This document shows, one piece after another, positions 1 to 16,208 of a DNA stretch of 64,000 bases (its first letter is position 1; every line of letters starts with the position of its first letter). The notes beneath the pieces are model-generated. The model did not search any database. It worked only from the letters and a program-made list of their open reading frames with translations, and had not been told where the DNA came from. The position numbers were made by a program, and so were the translations under genes. This DNA is from Paralvinella palmiformis (Eukaryota; Annelida; Polychaeta; Terebellida; Alvinellidae), in assembly GCA_025642065.1 (NCBI GenBank), contig JAODUP010000148.1:62001-126000 (forward strand), written 5' to 3'.

Positions 1-2863
1 GAACTGTCACATGGTTATCCCAGACTAAACATAAAATGGTGAGTTATCATTTTAAGTTTAACGAATGCTGTATACATGTATATAATTATGATGAACACTA
101 TTTTGAATTAATTTAAGTGGCCATTGTTTAGTCATGCCAACTAATCTGTCTTGGCACATACCATATAGTAAATTTAACGAGGGATCATTTGTGAATAACT
201 CAAAATTTTCAAAACAAGAATGATCAGGTGTAGAATGGATTACCAACATGACATTATAACCATCTAACTGATTCATTTGTGGTTATTGTGACAGAAGACC
301 TGATTGAGATCAGTTTTAAAACTATGAAATTATATGGCTTGTACACAGGAGCCTTATCTGTGGTTGAAAAAAATGTCCTACACACACCAGTTTCAGTCAA
401 ATTTAACCTGACAAAATGAACAGGACCACATCAAGGCATTTTGTTTCTTTATTTCTGTAATAAATCTGAAATCTATGTGCTCCATCTGTGTCAAATGTCA
501 GTATCTTCCATTAACAAATTTTGTATATTTAGAATGGATCGTTTCACTTTCTTCACACATAATATTCAATGTTATGATATATGCAAGAACATCAACATAC
601 AATATATATAATGAGCACATTTGTACCCTGCTATGAATCAAACATCATAACAGTAACAAATGTATTAACATTAGGAAATGCACACCATATGCTAGTACTA
701 GGTATAGTTACTTAGTGGAAAATAAACTGTGTGTGTGTATGTGTAAAGTATTTCTGCGTAAAAGTAAAACAAAAGTAAAACCAAACAGAAAGACACGTTA
801 AAAACAAAATAGATCTAAATCTTAACCAAGGCAGATCATTTTACATTCACTGCAGTAACTTTATACCAAGCATGTCTATATAAATGTATTTAATGTAAGG
901 CTGTAATCCACATTAACCGTTTAAATGATATGAACCACAGATTGGGACGAGAAAAATGAAGGCAATATCACAGATGTGTAAGTGTCGGTAACAATAAGCT
1001 TGGCTTGACTTTACAAGTGTTTCAGTGATGTTTCAGTAACAAGATCAAGCACAACTTTACTGTCACTTGACAGGCTGCCAAATGAGTGACAAGATGCTAT
1101 CCTTTAGGTGGGATAATACAATTTGATAAATGACATGAAATGTGATGACTGACGGAATAAATGTAATATAATAACAAGAGAATGATATTTGTGCTACATA
1201 CAGGACAGCCATTCATGTGACAGATGTACTATGGGTCGGATAAGCGCGTGCGTGGAAACAACTCCAGGCTAGCCAGAAATGGCCATCATGATTATATAAA
1301 TGACAACCACACATAACATTAATAGTAACATACAATTACATCTATTATGCTGCTTCAGTATGTGAAGAAAAAATCGATTGCAAAGTGATGAAATGTGAAT
1401 CATCACAGGTAATAATTCATTTACTTCATCTTACAACGGTTCAATTTGGTGGGTCTATATGTTAGGTTTTTATTCTAAAACATGTTATGTCTAATGTATA
1501 AATGAACACGATATTACAAAACGTTTGTCAGGTGCTGGATTAACAACTATAATTATGAACCAAGACAGTAGTTCCTAAAAGGACTGCTGTATGTGACTGA
1601 TTAAGAGCATTGGCACCCATGTATTTCGAGACCATTGTACCATCAATGTTTATTTAAACTTGGCCATTATTTTTAAGGCCTTTTGGTTTTCACTAAAATA
1701 TCTTTTGCACAAGGAAAGATGTAACTGAAAACCCTGATTCTGAAGTACTGCTATCTTTATCCACTAAGAAACTTCCGTTTCAAGCATATCGGATATTAAC
1801 ATGTGGCCACCTATATTTTAGTCAATATGCCATTGCTAGCCTTCCTAGATGAATGGGTTTTTGTGCGTGTGCACAATTTGTCAATACACTTTAGAGGCAC
1901 ATGGAACACCTGAGATGTAAATCTATTTTACTGTTGGCCTGGTTTACATAGAAGGTAGCATTCAACTTGAACTTGTACTATCTAAATGTTAAATAAGGTG
2001 TTTTGTTTAGCAATACTGTAGTAAACAATACCATAATTTCCTGTGCTAATATGCAATAGTATATTAGTGATCTCAGGAATGGAACCTTGGCATTAAAAAA
2101 GCGATGGTTCTTATGTTTCATTTACCCTGGTACCCTGGCCTGTATTCAAGATTTGGTTAAGGCATTAACCAATCACATATACAGCATGCAGCTTCTTTTG
2201 GTGATTGTACTGCATACTAATCATCACTGATGAAGTGATGACAATGCGCTGAACATGTGTACAACAGAATGTGGCAGACATGTACAAGCGAATAAAGTCT
2301 GTTCCAGAGTGGAATTACAATATCTGTTGTAATATTGTTTCTTGGACAGCAGATACAGTTCTATGTACAGTGAATCTGCAAACCAGTCCATTTCAATAAG
2401 AAAGCATCTTCTGGTGGGATGCATAATTACTTTGGCAAGATTAAATAAGAACCACAGCCATTCTGCATACCACAATTAGTGCTGTGGTGAACACATCATT
2501 ATTTGCATTGTTACAATTATTAATACAATAGTATTCTGTAGTCATCATTACAGGATATTTCAAATACTGACCACACTAATACATTTCTACTACGTATTAG
2601 TTAGTTGAATGGTCTTGGGAGTAATTGAAAGCACTGTTTCAGAAATAAATTAAACCCATAGTTATCATGCATATTATATCACTTGGTTAAACAATGTCCC
2701 AATAATTGACAACCAAATTCACCAAACCTGAATACAAGTCAAACCTTATTCTGATGCTCAAGGATGGCTCAAGAACAAACCTAACGCAAAACATGCAGCT
2801 AACTACTAGTGGAATGTCAACAAGTGTAACATTAGCTGTGAATACAGGGTTATCGTATTCTCT
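1..2863. other. Non-coding stretch downstream of ACSBG
   Basis: AT-rich sequence on the 3' side of the ACSBG stop codon, probably its 3' UTR followed by intergenic DNA. I see no exon with convincing splice sites or a recognisable protein in either strand. A minus-strand poly(A) signal (TTTATT on the plus strand) occurs near 1652, but many such hexamers occur by chance here, so the transcript end is not resolved. The frame at 58-276 on the minus strand reads like random AT-rich DNA. Confidence 0.5.
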
Positions 2864-5800
2864 TCACGCTTCTCCATAAAATGCGTTCACAGTTTTCTCA
2901 TACATCTTCAGGACAACAGAACGTTTCAGCTTCAAGGTGGGACCTGAAAGTAAACAAGAAAATACACTTTAGAAACTGGTAAAATGAAATCTGTTTCAAC
3001 CACTAAAAAAATTGAATATTGGGTATCGTTCTGTGTATAAATTACATAAATATCTTAAATAAATCACAAACAGTACGATACAAGTTTTTACTGAAAAAAG
3101 AGAGAATCCATGGCGTCCTCTTTAGGTACATATAAACACAGGACAAAATAAATGGCGAGTTGGAAAAATAATCAAAATAGTGACGGCGTGCTTTCACAAA
3201 TTAGCTATGTTTACTTTTGATTTTGTGGATATAAATTAACTGTTCTACAAATGAATAATACTCAAATAAAATGGTTTACATACCAATTTCACCTCCAGGT
3301 ATGGAGAAATCGCGTGGAAGAATTGACCACTTTTGTACAACCTGTGCTCGAGATGCAGCCCGTTTGTTTGCTGCATCTATCCCAGCTTGGATGGATTTCA
3401 GCACATTTTCATCCTGCTTATCTAAAATCTCAGACAAAGATCTTGCATTGCTTCCTACAGACTGACACCATTCTACTGCAGGATGTGTCAATTTATCAGT
3501 GGGCGTTGCAGTCTCTGGATTTACTTCAGTCTGAAATTGAAATCATTATGCATATAAATAGGAAAGTATGACAAAATCACCATGAATCTAATATGTGGTG
3601 GTTACTTAAATGATATTTAGAGTGAGTCAGAGCTTTGTTTAGCCTTGCCACTGTCACACCTGGAGTATATATATATATATATATATATATATGAAGAGAC
3701 CAAAAGGGAAATATCGCCAAAACATAAATGATATCTGGAAATTGAGCTTGCTTGAAAATAAAATTAACTAATAAAAAATATTGATAAGAGATCAATTTAA
3801 CTAACTGATCAGTCATTATTGAGATGAAAACCTACTGATTTATATAAACTATGAACTAGAAAATATTTTGCGAAAAAACTTTAGAAATCTCTGTGGAATG
3901 CCCAAGCAGTTTGTCGAAGTTTTCTCTAATGATTCTGTCAGAACTGGACCATTTCAAGAACAAACCGACCACCTTGCCACAAAGTGAAATTTCCCCAAAA
4001 GAATGTGTAAAAACAACAAGGCGTCAGATACAGACCTTTCATTTAGAGATGCAAGTTTTCGTTTTAAATAGGTATAAAATAACACCCATTCATAAATCAA
4101 CACACAATGGATACTAAAATATTCAATAGTTCCCAACACTGACAGCATGCACTGTATTACTAGTGTCATTCTGATTTATTAGTCTCAACAATATGATTCT
4201 TTCTGCAATAATGAAAAAGACAACAGAGAGCACTAACCTTCAAGGTGATAAGGAGAGAGAGGAACTTTTTCTTGTCACCAATAAGCATACAGTTGCTGAC
4301 AATGGGCAACTCTTCTTTAACACTATCCTCAATTGGTACTGGTGCTACATTCTCTCCACCTGCTGTTATCAGTATCTCTGTAGAAACAATATTTACACTC
4401 ATTAACTGAACATGTGATCATGCATGACACGATTTACAATTTTGTGTGTTGGCATGTTCTGCACTCACACACGCATCCAGTTATAATGCATACCTTTTAT
4501 TCTTCCAGTAATATAGAGGTAGCCATCTTTGTCTTTTCTGCCAACATCTCCTGAATGCAACCATCCGTCATTGTCGAGTGTTTCCTTTGTCTTTTCTTCA
4601 TTCTCCAGGTAACCCATGAACACATGCCTTCCACTCATACATATCTGAAGGTAGTTCGTACTCACATTAAGACATTTAACCCACACAGCTCTGGCTTCCC
4701 ATCACTAAAGAAACAGGCAATACTTTCTGAAGCAACCCCCATAAAAAGAAACCAAAAACCTGATACGACAAGCTTACCTCGCCATTACCATCTTTATCCA
4801 GATTATCTAGCTTCGTCGATACGCCAGGAAGATCTTGTCCAACACTGAATAAGTGATGTCTGCCTGGTAAATTAACTGAATGTGGTCCTAGAGGAAGGAG
4901 CAAAAAACACTTGTTCATATTTCACGTATTTTGGGCAACATAATAAAGCTGATCATCTAGAATGTTTCCAGGACAGTATGGTTACACTGCAGTGAGCAGT
5001 TATTAAATGTTCGATAACTGAATAGCCGTTATTCCAAACCTAATAACTGAAAGGAGGAGGGCTTCATTAATTACTCATTACTTCTGGTTGTTATCTTTAA
5101 GAAATGGCCGATGTCACAACAATGAGATGCATCTGTACAATGATAAGAAATTGACATACCCGAGCTTTCACTCATTCCATACAGCTCCATCAGTGGTATA
5201 TTGAGACTCAAGAAGAACTCCAGTGTGTCCTTTGTAATAGGCGCTGCTCCAGTTAGGCAGATCTTGCAACGATCCAAACCAAGTGCACCCTTCACTTTCT
5301 TGAATACCAGTTTGTTGGCAATGCTGAAGGTGACTGGAGGTGAATGCCTGTTAGGGATAACCATAATTATGATTGACGCAGGTATACAAATAATATAGTT
5401 CTGACTCAAGTTTTGTAATGTTTAATTTCTGTTTATGACACCATGGAAAAATTAAAAGTTCTTTAAGCAGAGGTGGAAGTATGATGAATTATCACATGAA
5501 GACAAACCATAAATGGTTTTGCAATTTTTCATACTGGGATCTACTTGCTTTTGTTTGTTTAACAATAATGGAGGACAATGGTTGATAATAAAACTATCCA
5601 CACATTTCATAACAATCTGCAGAACAGCTAACTATGAACAAGATGAACAAAATTTTTAAATATTATACACAAGCAATTACAAAACTAGGAAATTTCTACG
5701 TCTTCCATGCAAATATCCCAATACACACACACAAAGAGAGAGAGAGAGACAAGATGCACATAATAGTAGTCAGACAGAACAATATGGGTTCATACACATC

Positions 5801-8800
5801 ATGGATATATGCATGCCATCAAAAAGGCATGCACATGCAGAAACATGCAAAAAGAGGGACTTGCATACATTTATATATATATATATATATATATTCATGC
5901 ATTACATGGTAATATGAAAGACGGTTGCAATTTATGGTATATTAGTTGAAGACGAGGTCATTTTCAAGCAAATACTCTTCTCGCATACATCTTGTAGAAA
6001 TTAACCGCCACAAAAAAAATCAGTCAACGAATTTAATACATTCTCCAGAATCCATCGTGCAAACTGTTCGCTAAGTACCAAAGATTAATTAATCAAACAA
6101 ACTCTGACTAAGAGAAAGGTCTTGTACAGATTCATATCAAATACCAATGCAATGATAAATAGAAGAAAATTAAAACGTAAAGAGTGAAGGCGAGTGGGTG
6201 AAATAAAAATGATAAAAGTCTTCACTTTACCGGTGAATACGTTTGGTGCATCTGTGAAGTTAATTGGGGAAAAAACGAGTAGAATATGAATAATGGCTGA
6301 AATGATGAAAGTTAATACGGCGTGTACAAAGATGTTACATCCAAACCAATACAGAGTAGTGACATTATGTTGCTAGGACATTGATAACTAGGGCACCGTT
6401 TAATGGCTACAGCATTACTTAACAGTGATTCCTTACAGTGTTTCCGCAATAAATAGTTGGGACATTTTAATGCATGACCAACACAATTAACACAGTGAAG
6501 CATTTAATGCCATACATCTAAAGATGCTGTGGTCACATTAATTATGTAAAGACAGCAGGCTACCACAATATAATACTAGCATCACATCATTATGAGTTCA
6601 GCCGAGGCTCTGGTGACACCACAGACATATGGCAGAAAGGGGACTCCCTACGGAAACACAGCTCTGTGCTGAATTTGTACCCATTATCTGGAGGTTTGCG
6701 ATGTATCGCTCTAGCCACTGGACTATTGGAACACGCCTTACATCAGTAGAACTACCATATTACAATTGTTATTTTTGGTACTAATCTTCCTATTCTTATT
6801 ATTATCATACAATCCTGAAACACTGATAACAAAAAATAAGCAGTACCACAAATGTTCTGATAAACGATGTTGTTGTTTTTTATCTCGCAGCTACCATATT
6901 AGAACTTTCAGGCTATTTGCCTTCTTTACATCAACATTCCTTGCTTAATACTAATGCTAAGATGTGAAGTAAAACATAGCTATACTCCCACTTATTAAGT
7001 ATCATTAAAAATTATACACACACACGCACAGAGACACTAGTTTCCTATGTTGACAATTTAAACAGCGACTTACCCATTCATGATGGCAAGGTTTCCTTTC
7101 AGTCCTACACCTCGTGCCCATGCTGCAATTCTTTTCCTCATTCCTGTGTTACGTTTCCCGATGGCAACCATCTTCTCCTGCATCTTCTCCCATACTCGTG
7201 GAACACCGAAGAAGGCTGTTGGCCGAACTTCTCTTAGGGTATCTCCCAGTGAGCCCTAACAACATGTCAACAGTCATCAAATATTGACCCAGTAAAAATG
7301 GATTTCCAATTTATAAATGCAGTGTGTGGATGGAATGATAACACAGAATTAAGGGCTGATTAAATCTGTAATGATAAACATGATTCTTTTATATTAAATA
7401 AGATGAATCATCATGGACCAGTTTTATTCCCATTGAGTAAGTAATGGATACCTGCGCTATGCACACATAACGTGCTGGCCACTTTAATTTGGACATTCCC
7501 AGACAATACAAGATACATCCGGCCGGATGGTCATTTCCAACGTACCTTTAATGCATCAGGTTGTGCGAACCAAACAGTTGCCGAAATGACAAACGGCAAG
7601 TATATGTCAATTAACTGGGCAGCAACATGACTGAGGGGCAAGTAGCTGATAAGGTGCTCTTTGCCACCAAACTGCACAGAGGTAACCACACCTGATATCA
7701 CCTTGGCTGTCCAAGTGATCTAGCATAGAAAATATTACATGTCTTATTCTGACCACACCAAATTATGGTTTTCCAATGAGTTAATGATTATCTGGAAGCA
7801 GAGCTATCATCAAATTAAAATATGATCTAAAAATATACAGCATGTTATTAATAATGGCTGAACTGTTTTAAATTAACTTACATTGTCGTGACTGAGCATT
7901 ACTCCTTTTGGGTTACCAGTTGTACCAGACTGAAATAAAAAAAATTAAAAAAGATGACCAAGGCTCCACCCACAAACTGTAACCGACCCTCAAGACATTC
8001 TATTCAAAGTCATTTTCCATAATCACTACAATGGTATATTATCAGTTACTAACCGTATAGATCAGTAGACAGGGCTTATTTGGTGCCATGTTGGCAATCC
8101 GTTCTTCAACATCGCTGTCCGGGACATCTTTACCAACATCTAAGAACTGCTGCCACTGAAAATGTCAAACAAAATATCAACTAGGAGTGGCCCAAGAACT
8201 CAGATATTCTAAGGAAAGCAAAAGAATTATCCTTAGCTGAACTCTCATGCCAGCAACAGCAAACAACAAGTATTTATAAACCAGCAGTATGCTATTATCT
8301 TAGTTAATAGGCAGCATGACAGAGTGGATCAGAAAACTTACTAAACAATTATATCGCCCAGAAAACCTTCTAAAGACAACTTACACTGAAAACGTTTGGA
8401 TAACTTTCTTTTGGATTGCCATTGTACTGGACAATTGCTTTCAGGTCCTTCAGCCGATCCCGGATTTTGAGGATCTTCTGGAGCTGCTGATCATTTTCCA
8501 CAACTATGATGTTACACTTGGAGTTATCGGCCACAAAATGGCATGCCTCAGCTGAATTGGTTGTGTAGATGCCAACAGCAAATCCACTGGAAACAGAACG
8601 ACAGGATGTATTCGTGTACAGGCTTATCATGACTACTGACCCAAAACTAAGTTTTGTTCAAAACTGTTCAACACCATTTTAGCTTTAAGGAAGCATGTGG
8701 CGAAGGAACTTGATTTTAGAATATTAGAAAATCAGACAAAACTAGTTCTTAAAAGGAGATTTTTCTTTTTGTAACCTTGTATCAAAGAGAACAATCTTTA

Positions 8801-9683
8801 TATATATATATATATATATATATAGCAACAAACAAAATCCAGCCCTCAAGTACCGGCTTCTACATAAAAAGGTTTATTAAGATTATTCACTTTTAATACT
8901 CTTCTAAGCACTCATCAATTTTATCCAGATTAATAATTAAGGTAGTTGAAAAAAATACAGGGTTATACATAAACAAGTAGGTCTTAATTAAATATGTCAA
9001 CTGGAAAGAAGTTAAATAACAAAGATGATCAAAGACGGTATACAAATATACAACATGATATTGAAACACATTGGCATATCTGTAACAGAAAAACGTCCGC
9101 TTCCTCACATGATTCGTGGCCAATATGATATTGTCAATATCAAATTAATTTGTACACTGTTCAGTTAATCTCTCAGATATTATTGCTCTCCAGGCATGAA
9201 TATGCCCAAATCTTACCCAGCAAAGATGGCTCCGAGATCCGATATAAACCATTCTGGTGAGTTAAATCCAATAATCCCTACACCATGGTATTCTTCTAGT
9301 CCAAGCTATAAAGAAAACCAATCTCTGCATCAAAATTATTATTTTGCATAAAATTGGTGCTAAAATTTTGTTGGATAGTGTTACATCATGGTCTAGCTGA
9401 ACATATCTTTCTTAAAAAATAGAGGGTTTTTTTTTAACTTTTGAATCCCTCTAGAAAAACCTATTTTATTAGTAATGCTGTTTTATTTTGTAGTATGTTT
9501 ACAACAGATTTCAACTGTTGTTTAATACAAGTCACTAATTTCATGTAAGAACACCCACAATCTGTTTTCTCAAGTTAACAGGAAGTTATCTCAAACAAGT
9601 ATGACTTGACCGGGGTACTTATGACGTGCAGTTTCCAAGCCCGAGTCCGAGTCACACTAACAAACATCAATGGTGTTAGGCAA

Positions 9684-9724
<41 letters not shown>

Positions 9725-12700
9725 GTGTGTGTATGTGTGTAAAACAAGACTATTACCTTAATAAAAGATTTAGCTGCTCTCCAAATATCATTAAGATATT
9801 GGTGATATGTTGTTTTCACCCACTGACCATTCCTCTTCACAGCTGTACAAAAGTAAAATTATTAAAAGCTTGTCTTATATTCTGTACTTATTTGTCACAG
9901 AGTGAAATTAATAATAATAATAATAATAATGTATATTTAAGAAAGTGCCTTTACTAGCAGGAGCCATTCAAATAATACACATGTAAAACCCATTAATAAC
10001 AAATTTGAGTGATAATTATTATTAATTAGTAAAAGCAACCTTAAAAGGATGAGTTTTCAGTACAGTTTTAATATTTTCAACAGATGATAAAATGAAACAT
10101 TCACACAACAGAAGTTTGATATGCAATGATATAGAGTATTCATAGACTGGGAAGCTTATTCACTAGGAAAAGTTGAAAAGCAATAGAATGAATATTGACT
10201 AACGACTGTATACATTTTGCTATAAATAGGCTATGCAATTAAATGGAACTTTTGACAGGTTTAAACCGTGGCTGTTTTGTGTGTGTGTGCCTGTTATACT
10301 GCTTATATGCCTGTGTGTGCATATCTCTGTCAACAAAAGTCATAGCTCAGTGTTACTAACCAAACGCAGTGACATTTGGGTACTTCTTGACAGTATTTCG
10401 CACCAGAGTGATGACACTGATGGGCTTCTCAGCTAATGTGTCCTTGTCACTGATACGCAACTTAACTGGGTTGCCGCGTTTCCAGGATATGACAGAGTCA
10501 GCAGGCAAGATGGCATCTGGCCCTACAAGTTAATAAAAACTTATTTATTGATTTTAATAACACATCACAAGTTTAACTAGAAACATATACCAGTGAAGTT
10601 CACCAAACATATAATACACATCTAATTACATATACCGTAGTTTTATACTGGTGAATGTGTTACTGTATTCTGCTGCAGAAGGACATGCTAGAAGACTTAG
10701 TGGACTAATTATAAAACTGAACTCCATGATTTATATTTATCTTTAAATGTCGGATTCGTGTTTTTATTTACATTAAATTAATGGTTTCCAAACATCTAGA
10801 TGCATAACCATCAACCAAACAACAGATTAACAATACCAATAATAATATTAATAGTTAAAGTAGTGTTGCTATCCTGTACTTTTCTCAAAATACTTTAAAA
10901 CGTACAGTTCCATTCGTAAGACCTTTACCCATAGCTGTACCAGTAATGGTAGCCACTCAACTCACAGAGTAGTAAAGCACAACTACTAATACAGATGCTT
11001 TCCCTCAACGAGTAGAGATTATCAGGAAATGGTTTGAAAATTGAGTCTCTTAAATGGCATTCACAGTTGATGCTTGTTTAAGCAAGACTTCAAATGAAAT
11101 GAATTGACGTTTTGATATGTAGGGTATACAGTTAACGTTGTCTTTGATCAAACACATTTACTATTATCCATACTCATAAATTGTTGACTTTATCCATATT
11201 TATTTCTGACTATCTATTTGGACAGTTGACCGGATGGCTAAAAATCGGAGCGTCTTCCTCAGTAGAAATGATTAAACGGAACTGGTATCAATTTATCCCT
11301 TCCTTGTGATTATATACTACTAACAGCCGACAGCTCACCGAAGACATTATTCTGATTACCTTGGCACATAACAAGGCCTCATCGGTAATATTAAAACATC
11401 GACTAATAGGACTTATACTTATTATCTGTCAGGAGCAGACCTTCAGATGCGTCTTCAATACATACTGAAGTTTTATCAATACCAAGTGGTCTGATAAAAT
11501 AAACCATTTCTGATAAGCTTAGCATGATGAATGAAGCCGGAGATCTATCATTCATCACGAGTAACAACAGTAAGCCAGTCCCTTGGGTATAGTGGCCAAC
11601 TGGGTCCACCACAAGAGTAACAGTAAGCCAGTCCCTTGGGTACAGGTACAGTGGCCAACTGTGTCCATCACCCTGGGTCAAGTAATGGATTTAACAACTT
11701 GATAAACCTAATTATAAAAACACTGTCGCGACTCCTGAAGAGAATGATGAAGAAGGTCATTGAGAGGGTCACCTAGAGGGTCAGTATGGTGACAATCAGC
11801 CCTGAACAGTCTAGTTCATCTCGTAAACAACATTCAAGTCGAGCAGACCAATACTCCGAGTAGACTGATACTCCGACTGATGCAGTTCGAAGCACGCGGC
11901 CACTATTATTAGAAATACAGTTCCTCATACATGCGCTTCTGCTCCACTCCAAACCAGACAGTGTCGCTAATCTGGCCATTTATCTCTTACTAATCCTTAT
12001 CGTCGGTGATATAAACGACTCGACACAAACTTGACCACGGGCTAAGTTAAGGCTACGGGTCTAAGTCACCAGATGTCTCTACAACCTGTCGGCTGATATT
12101 AAACTATCCGTAATAGTCACGTTGATTAGCGTTTTGTTCATCAGAAACATTAATTCCTAGCTGTTTCTAATTCCATTGGTCCCTAGATGTCTTCAACTAA
12201 CAACTTCAACTAACAATGGTCTATGTGTTCACTGCTGGCTGGCTGATTGCCTAATACAAAAATTTAAACTGTAGAAGCTTCACACCTTAAGTCCACAACA
12301 GATACTCCGGGCTTTGAATATTCAACAATGGATTAGGAGAAGAATCCAATTGTATCAAAGTGAAATAATCAATATTCTCTGAAGCAGCCAGTCTTAAAAT
12401 ATGATATTTTACACCCAAAAAAACAAAACAACAACAACAAAAAACAATAATAACAAAACTCGCAACAAACAAACCGACTGATAGATCGGCCATTTGGCAA
12501 CTCTTCAAACGCCACCTGAAATACAGTAATAGGTGAACGTAGTAGTACTGCCAGTCTTACCAAATGACCCACTTACTACCCTGTTGATCAGCAGACTTGG
12601 TCAATGACACCGCACCAAACTCGCTAAGCCGCTCTAATCTGCAAGGACACGACATACTAACTAATTGGCTTGATAGGCTGCCATCCAGTAACGATTAAAT

Positions 12701-13683
12701 GGGACAACAACAAAAAAACATGAATTAATGCTTCGGTGTGATGTAACTGTTAAGTTGACCACATGATCCCTGGAACAACTCCTTCTTGGATCAACTCAGT
12801 GACTTTTCCTCCCGTATTATTGGTATGCCGACCATTAATCTCCCTAAATTGTAGTTGTTTAGGCGAGCAATGTGTGAAAACATAAAGCTCAGCTGGTGAT
12901 AAAACTTCTAACACATTAATATGTAACGTTTGTGAAACATAGTCCATATTTTAGATGCGTCCTCACGCTTGTGCATACATGACCACGTGCAGCCATGTGT
13001 ACAGGCATGTGCATGTATGTGTCAATGCACACATACACACAGTCGCATAAACACTCACGGGGCATTGCACACCTCGGTATCAAATGTTAACATCTGAGGG
13101 TTCAGTTTCCTGAAAAACAACCAGAAGATGTATTCACAATTCAACAGTATCTGGGCGGGTGCATTTTCACACTTTGTAATAAAATGACAATAGCATCAAG
13201 GCAGAGGCTTTTTTTAAACAATCAGTAGTCATCAGCTAAACGGTTCGTCTTCACGTTATGACAATTGTTCTAATAGCTCGTGACTTTCAAGGGCTCTACA
13301 TTTTGAGATGTTTAGAGCAGATCCCAGTTTTTAGAGAAGAAAGGAGTACTTAATCTCGAGAGGTGTGTGTGTGCGTGAGCTCGCGCGCGCGCGTAAATAA
13401 CATGTGAACATCTGACTTCTAAGTATCCTAACAAAATGATGATTGATGTTTTACGGCCGCTTTTGTGCACAAGGTAGGCTAAATGGGCCGAGCGACCTCC
13501 AACGGTAATGAACCGAAGACAAAGATGAAACAACTTTCAGATATGCCCAGGTCGAGATTCGAACACGGGTAGTAGTGATCTGTGGTCCAACACGCTACCG
13601 CTAGACCACCGAGGCGCCCGTCTAGGTATCCTAAGCTGTATGTACCTGCCATGGTGTATGTAGCAAGTCTCCAGAGAGATGGA

Positions 13684-13776
<93 letters not shown>

Positions 13777-15757
13777 TGTATCATGCTGTACTTCTGTCAG
13801 TTCCAACCAAAGACAAAACGTATTTCAACCTATATTTACTCACCCTATTCTATCCTGCAAAGAACCCTTTGACGTTCAAGACACTCTTGCTTTGACCGTT
13901 GCACAGTCTGATGGAATAGTGGATTGTTGGAACAATGTCATTATCCATTCAGCCGTTACCATCTTCTAATAAACATGACAATACCCCGAAGACAATACAA
14001 GCATCTTTCAATAGAAACTTGCTCATTGCCTGATTGATGCACAAAATAATGGGCAGCCAACATTAAATCAACTAGCCAGTACAGTAGCTTAGCCAGAAAA
14101 TAGCTTCATGAATCGAGAATTATTGGCTAACTTCCACCATGATAAACAGACCAATAGTGGTTTTGTTGATTCTCGACGGCGGTTATAATTATGGATGAGA
14201 GGCAATTCCTATGGAAACATAACCCACAGGCACATGAACCGGATTCAAACACAACACCTGGTAGCTTTCCGGTGCAGTGCCTTAAGTTTAACCAATGGAA
14301 CAGGAACAGGCCAAGAGAATGCCAAAGGTAATCGGGCAGCGAAAGATCAAACACCCATCAGACGCAGACAGGCCTCGATATGAACTCCGGTGTTAGCATT
14401 CTGTGGCCGACCACACCACCAGATACAGAATTTAACCAGAATCATCTTTGAGACATTGTGCAGCGTGAAACGGATCATTTGTGGAACAGATCTGAGATCG
14501 GTGACCCACTCCGCTCCCAACAAATACAGGCGACTTGATTTCAGTCAAAACCCCTCCAATCTACATGCAGTGCAGTCCTATGTTCTAGTTAATGCACCAT
14601 ATGACTACCCACCTGCCCGGTATGGATGCAAAATACAAATCAATGCAGCGGGTATCACACACAACGCTACTCTTTGACAACAAACAAAGGCAACCTCAAA
14701 TTAGAATTTAACTCACCTGAAAGCACTGTACCGTTCATCATTGTGGCTTCTTAGTAACAATGGGATGATCTAACCGGGCAGAGCTTACTATTCAATGGCA
14801 ACCAACAACGAACGGTTCGTGATCAAATAACGATGGCAAGCCTGAGTGTCTGCCCTTTGCCACTGATGTACCAAGAAATTCAGATGGCGTGACTAGTCTA
14901 AAGTCTGATGCACTTGAACCAAGGACTCCGAGTGACAGTTGTCCCAGAGCAGCAAGCACCATATGTACTACACTATCGGGTGGTGTCCGCGTGTGACTTC
15001 CGACCAAGAAACGTAACTTTACAAACGAAACAGACCTTTGGCACAATTCCAACTGTGCCAGCTATAGTCACAGACATCAGCCAGCTATTTGCCGGAGCTG
15101 TTCGGGCCAATCTTAAGACATTTAATACGTTAATTCCACACGTTAATTCCACACGATAAACAACAGTTTAAGATTATAAGACAACATGGTCGTAATAAAC
15201 AGACCAGAGCCTTGTTCTCAAGATGTCTTGTGAACTTGTTCTCAGTTAATTCCACTGCAAGGTCATTTCGGCAGACGGCTTGGTATTCACCAACAGTAGA
15301 GATTATAATTGTTACACAACGACCTACACATACTGGATTAGTATGAACAGCATCACTAATCTTGTACATTCCTATTAAACATGCACCTGCCAAGAGTTGT
15401 CTTTACTGTTGTCTGATCTCAGTGACGTGGCTTCAAAATGTCATAAACATGCGCAAACCAACAATATATTCGCACTGTGCGCTTACCTTGATTGACGTAC
15501 CATAACACCAAAATTAACAACTGTTTTGCTACTAATTACTTTTGGTAGCAAATAATTACTTGCTAATTAGATGTAATAATAATAATTAACAGGGATTGAA
15601 CTATACGTTGTTATTACTTTATATTATTAGTGTAACAGCACAATTTCTGTTTGATTATTTATATTTTGATACTCTCCAAAAATATGCCACTTTGATATGA
15701 TTCATGGAAACTGTCGGTACTATTTTTCAACCTGATGTCATAGTAACCAATCCCCCC

Positions 15758-15800
<43 letters not shown>

Positions 15801-16175
15801 CTGGTCCCTGAAGAATACAATTATACAGACACTGCCCACTTGGCTATCCCAACTGATTTTAAAGTCCAGTACATACCAACCAAACCATATTTGTTTTAAT
15901 TGGTCTCAAATAACACCCCTGCGTGGACGGCATAAGACAGCACAACAGAACTCTACTGGGACACACCATGCCATTTTGGGATTAACTACTGAAGAACAGA
16001 TCTAGCTAGATCAGTCACACTCTAGTCCAGCGAAACGAATGTCAACATAACATAACATTAACCAGTGCTGCCACCTGCTGTCATAATGTGAACAGAACTA
16101 GATACATAATGAGATAGCCAGGCCGACAGACAAGCAAGATATTATAGAAGAGACAGATATAGGAATAGAATGTTG

Positions 16176-16208
<33 letters not shown>

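Noticed and set aside
58..276. 72-codon minus-strand frame near the window start
   Set aside because: No splice sites, no recognisable motif, AT-rich composition like the flanks.
13479..13969. Several frames of 60-100 codons on both strands rich in Cys-Val or Thr-His
   Set aside because: They are translations of the GT microsatellite at 13686-13775.
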